DNA of 5,920 nucleotides, from the NCBI GenBank assembly GCA_036337765.1, contig JAYZDP010000095.1, positions 1-5,920 on the forward strand, read 5' to 3'. How positions within the stretch are numbered: position 1 is the first letter of the stretch; every line of letters begins with the position of its first letter. Source of the DNA: JAYZDP01 sp036337765 (GTDB lineage: Bacteria > Acidobacteriota > Thermoanaerobaculia > Multivoradales > Multivoraceae). The notes under the pieces are model-generated. The model did not search any database. It had not been told where the DNA came from and was given only the letters and a program-made list of their open reading frames with translations. Both the position numbers and the translations under genes were made by a program. This document shows positions 1 to 5,920 of the stretch, piece by piece.

Positions 1-2
1 AT

Positions 3-527
3 CACGCTTCACTCGGCCACCTACTCGGCCGAGGCGGAGCCTTCTCGGCCGCTGCGGACGCTTTCGGCCGAGCGCTGAAGCTGGTGCGAGCGCAGGCTTC
101 CGACGGGCGGGTCGATTCCGAGTTGGTGCTGGGCCACGCGACGGCATTGATCCTGAGTGAACGGTATGGGGAGGCACGTGCGGTGCTGGAACAGGCGTCC
201 TCGGCTTTCGGAGACTTGGCATTCAAGCACGCCCTGGCTCGCCTTCTCGCGACCTGCCCAGACCATTCGGTTCGGGATGGTGAGCGAGCGACCCGATTGG
301 CGGAGCAGGTGATGAACCGTCAGCTCACTCTCCAGCACGCAGAAACCATGGCCATGGCCCTGGCCGAGGTGGGACGCTTTGACGAGGCCCTTGCCCTACA
401 GAATCGGGTCCTGGATCAGGCACGTCGCGGCGGTCATGACTCGGGAAGCGAGCACTCCGAGCGGCTGTCCAGGGCACGCGCCTACCAGGAACACCGGCCG
501 ATCCGAGCGCCCTGGAGTCAGGAGTGA
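3..527 (+). CDS. TPR-repeat protein, C-terminal part (5' end outside window)
   Basis: The frame is open from the first bases of the window and ends at TGA 525-527, leaving 174 residues of a longer protein. A GTG at 84 is only an internal candidate, because TPR-like sequence continues upstream of it (LGHLLGRGGAF, then AADAFGRALKLV). About four helical-pair repeats are visible, at roughly residues 3-32, 39-70, 74-105 and 109-140. The last two resemble the C-terminal end of many TPR proteins, with LATCPDHSVRDGERA followed by MALAEVGRFDEALAL. The tail (residues about 155-174) is polar and unstructured in appearance. TPR arrays are protein-interaction scaffolds; no catalytic motif is visible. Whether this protein is exported cannot be judged without its N-terminus. 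Its stop overlaps the next gene's start, so the two are probably co-transcribed and coupled. The TPR assignment is strong; the specific role is unknown. Confidence 0.85.
   Translation, partial: HASLGHLLGRGGAFSAAADAFGRALKLVRAQASDGRVDSELVLGHATALILSERYGEARAVLEQASSAFGDLAFKHALARLLATCPDHSVRDGERATRLAEQVMNRQLTLQHAETMAMALAEVGRFDEALALQNRVLDQARRGGHDSGSEHSERLSRARAYQEHRPIRAPWSQE
514..527 (+). promoter_or_regulatory. Ribosome binding site and GTGA stop/start overlap
   Basis: GGAG at 514-517 lies six bases before the GTG at 524. The bases GTGA (524-527) contain both this start and the TGA stop of the upstream TPR gene. The arrangement is typical of translational coupling inside an operon and supports GTG 524 over downstream starts. 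No promoter is needed or visible between the two genes. Confidence 0.7.
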
Positions 528-2233
528 CCTCGCCTCGAACCGGCTCGAGAATCCACACTCGTCCGAGATTTCCAAGCCTCTTCAGAAGCACCGGCTGTGG
601 GCTCCTCCTCGTTGGCGGCGTGGCCATGGGTCAACCGTCACCACAACCGGCGTTTGCCGAGAGGTCCGAGGAGTGGGGGTTGCTGTTTCGGCATCGCCAC
701 GGCGGATCGGGCGAACGCTACATGGTGGAGACGATGGTCGGAGGAGTCGTCCTGCTCGACTTTGATGGCGACGGCGACACGGACGTCGTATTCGTCGACG
801 GAGGCCGCCTTCCGCACTACGGCGGACCCACTCCCCGTACTCGACTGTTTCGGAATGACAACGGTCTGTTCGTCGACTGGACCGAACGTTCGGGCCTCGA
901 TTTCTCGGGCTACGGCTGTGGCGGCGTCGCAGCGGACGTCGACGGTGACGGCGATGAGGACCTCTATCTCACGGCCTTCGGGCAGGATGCACTGTTCTTG
1001 AACATGGGCGATGGCAGCTTTTCACGAGCTGTCGACTCGGGTGGTCTATCGAGTGCGTCGTGGAGCTCGTCCGCCGCCTTTGCGGATGCGGATCGCGATG
1101 GTGATCTCGATCTCTACGTTGCAAGCTACGTGCAGTACTCTTTGTCGAAACGCGCGTTCTGCGGCAACGAGCAGAGGGGCATTCGCGGCTATTGCCACCC
1201 GGACGTCTACCCCGGCGCTGCCGACCGCTTCTATCGCAATGACGGTTCGGGTCGGTTCGAAGACGCAACGCAGGCAGCGGGCCTGGGACAACCGTCAGAG
1301 GCCGGACTGGGTGTCGTTTTCGGAGACCTGAACGGCGATCTAGCCCCGGATCTCTTCGTGGCGAACGACCTCGATCCGAATCTGCTCTTCCTCAACCGCG
1401 GCGATGGCACGTTCGAGAACTGGTCGCTGCTGTCGGGTACGGCCTACGGTGACCGAGGCAAGGCGGAAGCTGGCATGGGCGTCGAAATGGCCGACTTCGA
1501 CGCTGATGGACGACTCGATCTGTTCGTCACCAACTTCGCGTTGGAGACCAATGCCCTCTACCGCAATCTTGGAGACGGGCTGTTTACAGACGCCCGTTTC
1601 GTATCGCGTCTGGCCGAGCCTTCACACCGGCTGTTGGGCTTCGGGACCGGCGCCTTGGACGTCGATCACGACGGCGATCTAGACCTGGTGATCGCCAACG
1701 GGCACATTCTCGACAATCCCGAGGAGCTTCAAAGCGAGACGAATAGCTATTCCATGCCTAATCAGCTCTTCGTCAACGATGGCAGCGGAGTGTTTGCCGA
1801 AGTCCAGCAATCGGGTCTCGATCGAGTTCGACCCAGTCGAGGGCTCGCCCTGGGCGATCTGGATCTGGACGGGGACCAGGACTTGGTGATCGTGAATTCG
1901 AACGATCGAGCCGAGGTATACGAAAACCGATGGGGCAGCGCCCGTGGCGCCTGGCTGCGCGTCACTCTGGCCGGACGAGGCGGCAACACGGCCGGCATCG
2001 GCGCGCGACTCACTCTACGTCCGTCCGACAAGCGGTTTGGCTCGAGAACTCAGACGTTCGAAGTGCGCAGCGGCTCGTCCTACCTGTCCAGGAACGAGCT
2101 GGCGATTCAATTCGGCGTCGGGTCTGCGGACACCGCCCAGCTGACCGTGGTCTGGCCCACCGCGGTGACGTGGCTTTTTGAAGGGTTGCCGACTCGCCGT
2201 AGCGTCCGGCTCACCGAGAGTACCGTTCGCTGA
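524..2233 (+). CDS. Secreted CRTAC1-like protein: FG-GAP/VCBS repeats plus ASPIC/UnbV domain
   Basis: This is a 569-residue protein. The N-terminus looks like a Sec signal peptide: an Arg-rich n-region (4-22), a hydrophobic core near 24-36 (GCGLLLVGGVAMG) and a likely cut after AFA45. Seven Asp-rich repeat motifs of the DxDxDG type start at residues 79, 138, 188, 268, 324, 379 and 445; the fourth (DLNGDLAPD) lacks the usual Gly. Such repeats form calcium-binding beta-propeller blades. C213 and C224 bracket a segment (GIRGYCHP) matched in the paralogue at 3978-5630. The C-terminal part, about 475-567, is an ASPIC/UnbV domain with IGARLTL, EVRSGSSYLSR and a WPT motif. The family includes animal CRTAC1, and UnbV proteins occur in enediyne gene clusters; the bacterial role is largely unknown. 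The GTG at 524 is chosen because it gives a complete signal peptide, has GGAG (514-517) six bases upstream and overlaps the previous stop. No catalytic residues are evident. Likely periplasmic or surface-located. Confidence 0.92.
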   Translation: MTSPRTGSRIHTRPRFPSLFRSTGCGLLLVGGVAMGQPSPQPAFAERSEEWGLLFRHRHGGSGERYMVETMVGGVVLLDFDGDGDTDVVFVDGGRLPHYGGPTPRTRLFRNDNGLFVDWTERSGLDFSGYGCGGVAADVDGDGDEDLYLTAFGQDALFLNMGDGSFSRAVDSGGLSSASWSSSAAFADADRDGDLDLYVASYVQYSLSKRAFCGNEQRGIRGYCHPDVYPGAADRFYRNDGSGRFEDATQAAGLGQPSEAGLGVVFGDLNGDLAPDLFVANDLDPNLLFLNRGDGTFENWSLLSGTAYGDRGKAEAGMGVEMADFDADGRLDLFVTNFALETNALYRNLGDGLFTDARFVSRLAEPSHRLLGFGTGALDVDHDGDLDLVIANGHILDNPEELQSETNSYSMPNQLFVNDGSGVFAEVQQSGLDRVRPSRGLALGDLDLDGDQDLVIVNSNDRAEVYENRWGSARGAWLRVTLAGRGGNTAGIGARLTLRPSDKRFGSRTQTFEVRSGSSYLSRNELAIQFGVGSADTAQLTVVWPTAVTWLFEGLPTRRSVRLTESTVR

Positions 2234-2251
2234 GGGCGGCCATGCTCCGGT

Positions 2252-2260
2252 TGGTATCCT
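2252..2260 (+). promoter_or_regulatory. Candidate extended -10 promoter for the large TPR gene
   Basis: TGGTATCCT fits an extended -10 element (TG, one base, then TAnnnT) in the 59-bp gap between the CRTAC1-like gene and the TPR gene. It predicts a transcription start near 2266-2268, about 25 bases before the ATG at 2293. No good -35 hexamer is seen at the usual distance. The TPR gene could also be read through from upstream, so this may be a secondary internal promoter. It is a motif match only. Confidence 0.35.
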
Positions 2261-2282
2261 CCGCGGGGAGTGAGAACCGCGG
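2261..2282 (+). repeat. CCGCGG inverted pair in the leader of the TPR gene
   Basis: Two copies of the self-complementary hexamer CCGCGG (2261-2266 and 2277-2282) are separated by 10 bases, so they can be read as a direct or an inverted repeat. In RNA they could form a 6-bp all-GC stem with a 10-base loop, ending directly before the ribosome binding site at 2283-2288. There is no T-run, so this is not an intrinsic terminator. It may be a leader hairpin, a protein-binding site or chance in GC-rich DNA. Confidence 0.35.
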
Positions 2283-2288
2283 AAGGAG
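2283..2288 (+). promoter_or_regulatory. Ribosome binding site deciding the ATG 2293 start
   Basis: AAGGAG lies four bases before ATG 2293 and is the strongest Shine-Dalgarno match in the gap. The in-frame ATG 51 bases upstream (2242) has only GAGGG (2232-2236) and lies upstream of the candidate -10 element. The later start is therefore preferred. Confidence 0.65.
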
Positions 2289-2292
2289 CACG

Positions 2293-3981
2293 ATGAGCAG
2301 CTACCGCACTGGGGAGTCTTGGCGCACCGACTGCACGTCACGTTCTCGGAAACCGAAGCTCGTTCAGGGTCTCACTACGACCGGACGTCTGTGCGCGACT
2401 CTGGTCATGCTGCTGCTGAGCGCTTCGCGCTCAGCACAGACCGCACAGACTCCGGAGGTGTCCTTGGAGCAGGCGATGGATGTGCTGCGGGGAGGAGAGA
2501 TCGCCCGCGCCATCGAACTGTTCGAAGAATTGGCCCAGCAGCCCCAGCCGCCACTCCCAGCTCTTGGCATTCTCGGCGGCCTCTATGTCGAGCGCGGCGA
2601 CGGTGAATTGGCGATGCCCTTGCTCCAACGCGTCATCGAGGCAGACGCGGCCAACCCCGCCGTTCTGTTCAACGCCGGCCGCGCAGCCCTTCTGACCGGC
2701 GATCCAAGGGCAGGCGCCCGCTATCTAGAGCAGGCCGCTGCTATGGCTCCCGGTTCTCCCGCAGCCCGCGCACTGGGCCTGCTTCGGGGGCAACAAGGCC
2801 TTCCGGAAGAAGCCTACGTTCTGTTGCGCCCTTGGGTCCGTGACAATCCTGACGACCATGAGGCAAGACTCGCAGCGGCTCTCGGAGCCGTGGAACTGCG
2901 GCGCGTGCCTGAGGCGGAAGAACTGCTGGCGGGCCTCTCGCAGCAAGACCCAGGAGTTCAGCTGTTGTGGGGACGCCTTCTCTTGCTCAAGGGAGAGCCT
3001 TGGGGGGCGATCGGCTTTCTGCGACCACTCGTGGACAGCCCGCCTGAGACGGTCGCCCGCGACAGTCGGCGGTTGCTCGCGGACGCCTTCCTGACGGTAG
3101 GCGACTCCGCCGAGGCGATCGCGGTGCTCGAGGCCGGGCATCTGCAAGGCCCTCGATCCTTTCTTCTCTTGAGCCAGGCCTACTACAGGAACGGCAACCC
3201 CGAGCAGGCGGTCGCGACGCTTCAAGAACTGGCCGATGCGGCCCTCCCGCGCGAGTCGGAAATGGCGGACGAAGTGCGTGCCAAGCTGCTCCTCACGCAC
3301 GGCCTACACCTGATCGGCGTATCGAAGCACGCGCAGGCGCTGCTCTACCTCGAGAGGGCCGTTGCTCTCGATCCAACCAACAAGGTCGGTTGGCAGAACC
3401 TCGGTCAGGCGCTATCGGCCGGGGGGCGCCGCGACGAGGCGAAGCTCGCGGCCGAGCGCTTTCACGAGATCGCAGACGCGGAGCAAGAACCCTCGATCAA
3501 TCAAGCGCAACGCGACCTGGAGGATCCCACGGGGCGGGAGTTACGTGAGGCGATGCAAATGCTCTATGCGGGAGACGCCGAAGGTGCTCAGGCGCGACTT
3601 CTAAGAGAAGTCAAGCTGGCTCCTGGAGATCCGCGGCCGCTCCTGTACCTGAGCCGCGTGTATCTGCTTGATGGGCGCGCAAGTGAAGCTCTCGAAGCAG
3701 CCGACTCCGCGCTTGCCGCGGCCCCCGAGAATCCGGACGCGCTGTATAGCGTGGCCACAGCACAGATGGGACTCGGACAGATCGCAGCCGCGGAGGCCGG
3801 ACTCGCCTCCCTGCTCGCGAAGACACCGGACTACACTCCGGCGATGAACGATCTCGCGGTGCTCCTGATCCAGAGTGGTCGTGGCAATGAGGCTCGCCCA
3901 TTGCTGGAACGGGTCCTGCAAATTCGCCCAGAGGACCCACTGGCGGCACGCAACCTCGAGCTCCTGGCCGGGGATCACTAG
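2293..3981 (+). CDS. Large exported TPR-repeat protein
   Basis: This protein has 562 residues from ATG 2293; an upstream in-frame ATG at 2242 would add 17. A basic, polar n-region of about 32 residues leads into a hydrophobic stretch at about 33-48 (ATLVMLLLSAS) and then a Gln/Thr-rich segment, consistent with a signal peptide or a single N-terminal anchor. From about residue 57 to the end, the chain is nearly continuous TPR or TPR-like helical pairs, roughly 13-14. Clear examples are VLRGGEIARAIELFEEL (64-80), the unit around YLERAVALDP (352-361), and the last two units at about 478-512 and 516-551. A break at about 395-415 (DAEQEPSINQAQRDLEDP) divides the array into a longer N-terminal and a shorter C-terminal block. 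No catalytic domain is seen, so a scaffold or adaptor role in the periplasm or at the membrane is inferred. Its end overlaps the convergent CRTAC1-like gene by 4 bp. Confidence 0.88.
   Translation: MSSYRTGESWRTDCTSRSRKPKLVQGLTTTGRLCATLVMLLLSASRSAQTAQTPEVSLEQAMDVLRGGEIARAIELFEELAQQPQPPLPALGILGGLYVERGDGELAMPLLQRVIEADAANPAVLFNAGRAALLTGDPRAGARYLEQAAAMAPGSPAARALGLLRGQQGLPEEAYVLLRPWVRDNPDDHEARLAAALGAVELRRVPEAEELLAGLSQQDPGVQLLWGRLLLLKGEPWGAIGFLRPLVDSPPETVARDSRRLLADAFLTVGDSAEAIAVLEAGHLQGPRSFLLLSQAYYRNGNPEQAVATLQELADAALPRESEMADEVRAKLLLTHGLHLIGVSKHAQALLYLERAVALDPTNKVGWQNLGQALSAGGRRDEAKLAAERFHEIADAEQEPSINQAQRDLEDPTGRELREAMQMLYAGDAEGAQARLLREVKLAPGDPRPLLYLSRVYLLDGRASEALEAADSALAAAPENPDALYSVATAQMGLGQIAAAEAGLASLLAKTPDYTPAMNDLAVLLIQSGRGNEARPLLERVLQIRPEDPLAARNLELLAGDH
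3978..3981. other. Palindromic CTAG shared by two convergent stop codons
   Basis: The plus-strand TPR gene stops with TAG at 3979-3981. The minus-strand CRTAC1-like gene stops with TAG read from 3980 to 3978. The palindrome CTAG therefore supplies both stops, and there is no intergenic space. No hairpin followed by a T-run was seen on either side, so each transcript probably runs antisense into its neighbour unless Rho ends it. Confidence 0.95.
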
Positions 3982-5630
3982 TGCCGCTCTCTGCCCGATG
4001 GCTCGGCCCGCCAGTCAGGCTCTTGGATGCGAATCCGCCGATTCCCAGCAAGCCCGTGATACCTGGACGTCCGGCCCCCCGACCACCGTATCTGCAGAGT
4101 GTCGATCTGCTCCCGGTCACCAAGGCCGAAACTGGCCACCGACTGGCTCTGTGACAGATACGAGCTCGCCGAGCGAGTTTCCTTCATCCAGCTCACTGAG
4201 CCTCGACTGACCGTGACCCGGGCACCCACATCGTAACGGCCCGAGCCACGTGGCTCGACGTGGAGCCAGCCGGCGCCCGCCTGAAGATTGCGGTAGACCT
4301 CGGCACGAGCATTGGAGTTGTTGATGACGACGTCCAAGTCCCCGTCGCCGTCCAGGTCTCCAAGCGCGGAACCTCGGCTCGATTCGACCACCAAGAGGCC
4401 GGCGCCGGTCTCTTCTTCGAACACTCCCTGGCCCAGGTTGCGGAAGACCTGGTTCTGCTGGCGGAAGGTCGTGCCACGGTTGTACTTCCCGACGTTGTGG
4501 ATGATGTGTCCGTTGGCGACCAGGACATCGTTGAAGCCGTCGAGATCCAGGTCCGCGATCGACACGCCGAATCCGACCTTCGGGAGAGAGGGCTCGGCCA
4601 GCCTCGAAACGAATCGCCGATCGACAAAGACACCAGCCGGCGTGTTGCCGTAGACCGCATTGGTCTGTCCATCAAGGTGGGTCGTGATGAGATCCTCTAG
4701 GCCGTCACCGTCCAAGTCACCCATGTCGACACCCATGCCGGCTTCGGGTGTGCCGTCGTTCGACAGCGCCGCTCCCGAGAGCAGCGCCAGTTCTTCGAAG
4801 GTCGCAGGCTGATCCCGAGTGCTTCGGAACAGGAAATTCGGGCCCATGTCATTGGCGACGTAGACGTCTCGAAGACCGTCACCGTCGGTATCGCCAAAGA
4901 TCACCCCGAGGCCGTTGCCACGTGCTCCAGTAAAGCCAAAATGCTCGCTACGATCGGCGAACACACCCTGTCCCAAGTTCTCGAAGAACGTGTCCGCTAT
5001 GCCTCGATAGACGTGCGGATGGCAATAGGAGCGCAGGCCACGCTCCTTGATGCCGCAAATCTGGTTATCGTCTAGTGCAAAGTCGACGTAACGGGTGACA
5101 TAGAGATCTAGATCGCCGTCGAGGTCGAGATCATCGAAGCTAGCCGAGGCGCTCCACGAAGACTCGACCGTGTGGGCGAAGTTCCTCTCCTCGAACGACC
5201 CGTTCCCGGTGCCAACAAAGAGCTGATTGCGGCCAAACGCAGTGATGTACAGATCCGGATTGCCATCGTTGTCGACGTCGCCAGCGGTAACGCCCATCGC
5301 ATAGTCCGCGATGTCGAGACCTGCCGTAACGGCAATGAATCCACTTCGGTCGTTGCGAAAGAGGGTCGAGGCAACCGGGCTGCCGTTGAAACCAGGCATC
5401 GGACCGCTGCTCAGTAACAGAACGTCCTGATCGCCGTCGCTGTCATAGTCGAAAATCGCCACACCCGAGCCCATGGTCTCCGGCATGTAGAAGGCACCGC
5501 TGGCCCCGTTCTGGTGAGTAAAGTCGATTCCCCAGTCGGCGGCGACTTCGAACCGAATCTGGCCACTCCCGGGATCGGCGATCAGAGTCAGCGCGAGTGC
5601 CCAAAGCACTCTTTCAACGGACGGCGTCAT
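3978..5630 (-). CDS. Second secreted CRTAC1-like protein: FG-GAP/VCBS repeats plus ASPIC/UnbV domain
   Basis: This protein has 550 residues from ATG 5630. In-frame GTG 5657 and TTG 5669 would extend it by 9 or 13. The ATG is preferred because it gives a compact signal peptide (MTPSVER, then VLWALALTLIA), probably cut near GSG23; no strong Shine-Dalgarno precedes any of the three. Seven intact Asp-rich motifs begin at residues 61, 118, 167, 247, 305, 360 and 425, for example DYDSDGDQD and DLDGDGDLD. C192 and C203 are the only cysteines in the chain, which suggests one disulfide in the exported protein. The ASPIC/UnbV domain covers about 453-537 (VGARVTV, ETRSASSYLSQ, RWSGG), followed by a short charged tail. 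It is a paralogue of the protein at 524-2233, sharing RFVSRLAEPS, EAGMGV, VANGHI and NSN-ARAEVY-like segments. The family predicts a calcium-stabilised propeller outside the cytoplasm; its ligand is unknown. It lies on the opposite strand from its relative. Confidence 0.92.
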   Translation of the reverse strand: MTPSVERVLWALALTLIADPGSGQIRFEVAADWGIDFTHQNGASGAFYMPETMGSGVAIFDYDSDGDQDVLLLSSGPMPGFNGSPVASTLFRNDRSGFIAVTAGLDIADYAMGVTAGDVDNDGNPDLYITAFGRNQLFVGTGNGSFEERNFAHTVESSWSASASFDDLDLDGDLDLYVTRYVDFALDDNQICGIKERGLRSYCHPHVYRGIADTFFENLGQGVFADRSEHFGFTGARGNGLGVIFGDTDGDGLRDVYVANDMGPNFLFRSTRDQPATFEELALLSGAALSNDGTPEAGMGVDMGDLDGDGLEDLITTHLDGQTNAVYGNTPAGVFVDRRFVSRLAEPSLPKVGFGVSIADLDLDGFNDVLVANGHIIHNVGKYNRGTTFRQQNQVFRNLGQGVFEEETGAGLLVVESSRGSALGDLDGDGDLDVVINNSNARAEVYRNLQAGAGWLHVEPRGSGRYDVGARVTVSRGSVSWMKETRSASSYLSQSQSVASFGLGDREQIDTLQIRWSGGRTSRYHGLAGNRRIRIQEPDWRAEPSGRERH

Positions 5631-5727
5631 GGGCAGGTGGCTCGGAGACGAGTGCACACAGCGTCCCAAGAGACCTGACAGATCCTACAGGCTGGGCACG
5701 CGACGCGCCCCCTGTTAGTGTTTCGAC
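5631..5727. promoter_or_regulatory. Short divergent intergenic region with candidate back-to-back promoters
   Basis: This gap separates the minus-strand CRTAC1-like gene from a probable plus-strand gene. For the minus strand, TAGGAT (5687-5682) is a plausible -10 and predicts a start near 5675; no clear -35 was found. For the plus strand, TGTTAGTGT (5713-5721) fits an extended -10, and TGGGCA (5693-5698) at 17-bp spacing matches four of six -35 consensus bases. An imperfect palindrome (5694-5710) sits between them. If the minus-strand promoter is real, the leader to ATG 5630 is about 45 bases. These are motif matches only. Confidence 0.4.
5694..5710. repeat. Imperfect palindrome, possible operator
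   Basis: The arms GGGCACG (5694-5700) and CGCGCCC (5704-5710) pair at six of seven positions; the mismatch is A opposite C. The centre, near 5702, is midway between the two candidate -10 elements, where a shared regulator could act on both. GC-rich DNA gives such palindromes by chance, so support is modest. Confidence 0.25.
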
Positions 5728-5920
5728 GTGCCGATCTCGCAGGCAGCCAGGCCGATCCGGCACCCCGGGGGCCGACGCGACAGGGTGGACTCCAAGAGTC
5801 GGGATGCAAGCCGCCGAGGGTGGCATCGCGGCCCGGCTCAGCTGGCGATCGCCTGGTTTCTCTTGCATGGCCACTCAGACCCCGCACAGGGGCAGGTCGA
5901 GCTTCTAGCACGCGGGCAGG
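5728..5920 (+). CDS. Probable exported protein, N-terminal part (3' end outside window)
   Basis: A frame opens after an in-frame TAG at 5716-5718 and stays open to the window end, giving 64 residues from GTG 5728. The first 35 residues are Arg-rich and unconvincing. They are followed by a signal-peptide-like stretch (AQLAIAWFLLHGH) and a possible cut at AQG55, then VELLARGQ, which could begin a helical repeat. GTG 5728 lies seven bases after the candidate -10, so the transcript could be leaderless. GTG 5785 is a shorter alternative that starts just before the basic n-region; neither has a good Shine-Dalgarno. The second half shows low GC at second codon positions, as expected for coding DNA. 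Its family cannot be determined from this fragment. A TPR protein would fit the neighbourhood but is only a guess. Overlapping minus-strand frames are open too but look like non-coding composition. Confidence 0.4.
   Translation, partial: MPISQAARPIRHPGGRRDRVDSKSRDASRRGWHRGPAQLAIAWFLLHGHSDPAQGQVELLARGQ

Noticed and set aside
13..69. Four copies of TCGGCC (13, 25, 45, 64) within 57 bases.
   Set aside because: They fall in different codon phases and uneven spacing within a TPR coding region, and the hexamer recurs elsewhere in this GC-rich window. Chance with codon bias is the simplest explanation.
760..1900. Repeated GAC/GGC/GAT-rich DNA resembling a tandem repeat.
   Set aside because: The similarity arises from the Asp-rich protein repeats, which are 50 or more residues apart and diverged; it is not a DNA tandem array.
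2725..3300. A 191-codon minus-strand frame inside the large TPR gene.
   Set aside because: It lies wholly antisense to well-formed TPR units, has no recognisable domain and reflects GC-skewed codon use.
3982..4090. Search for an intrinsic terminator after the large TPR gene.
   Set aside because: No GC stem followed by a T-run was found; the sequence codes for the C-terminus of the opposite gene.
3611..4123. A 170-codon minus-strand frame across the convergent junction.
   Set aside because: It is Arg/Gly/Pro/Ser-rich with no domain signal, and it overlaps two strongly supported genes in other frames.
4260..4700. A 146-codon plus-strand frame opposite the second CRTAC1-like gene, rich in Val and Asp (VPVAVQVS, VEIQVRD).
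   Set aside because: It is the antisense image of Asp-rich VCBS repeats, which give long open antisense frames in GC-rich DNA. The minus-strand frame has a full domain structure.
5627..5920. A minus-strand frame open to the window edge whose TGA overlaps ATG 5630 as ATGA, mimicking an upstream coupled gene.
   Set aside because: The product is rich in Arg, Pro, Gly, Ser and Cys, shows no repeat or domain, and lacks the TPR-like ending seen before the first CRTAC1-like gene. The plus-strand frame here looks more like coding sequence. It deserves reconsideration if sequence beyond 5920 favours it.

Overview
The window is about 5.9 kb of GC-rich, gene-dense bacterial DNA. It is built almost entirely from two protein families. 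One is secreted FG-GAP/VCBS-repeat proteins with a C-terminal ASPIC/UnbV domain (the CRTAC1-like family). The other is tetratricopeptide-repeat (TPR) proteins. Side-by-side CRTAC1-like and TPR genes, GTG starts and very short gene junctions suggest an environmental high-GC Gram-negative such as Acidobacteriota or a related lineage. No rRNA or marker gene is present, so this placement is a weak inference.

Layout. Positions 3-527 (+) hold the C-terminal end of a TPR protein that enters from outside the window. Its stop overlaps the GTG start of a CRTAC1-like protein (524-2233, +) by 4 nt. A 59-bp gap with a promoter-like element and a small inverted repeat precedes a large exported TPR protein (2293-3981, +). 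This gene meets a second CRTAC1-like gene (3978-5630, -) tail to tail, and both stop codons lie in one CTAG. Upstream of that minus-strand gene is a short divergent regulatory region (about 5631-5727). It leads into a probable new plus-strand gene with a signal-peptide-like N-terminus, cut off by the window end.

The two CRTAC1-like proteins are paralogues. They have nearly the same length, seven Asp-rich calcium-type motifs in the same order, a Cys-x10-Cys pair in the same place and the same ASPIC signature. Predicted export of both, and of the large TPR protein, suggests they work in the periplasm or at the cell surface. A plausible reading is a set of calcium-stabilised propeller proteins working with TPR scaffolds, but no enzyme, transporter or substrate-specific domain is visible. 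No function beyond protein-protein or ligand binding can be supported from sequence alone. No RNA gene, mobile element, CRISPR array or convincing intrinsic terminator was found.
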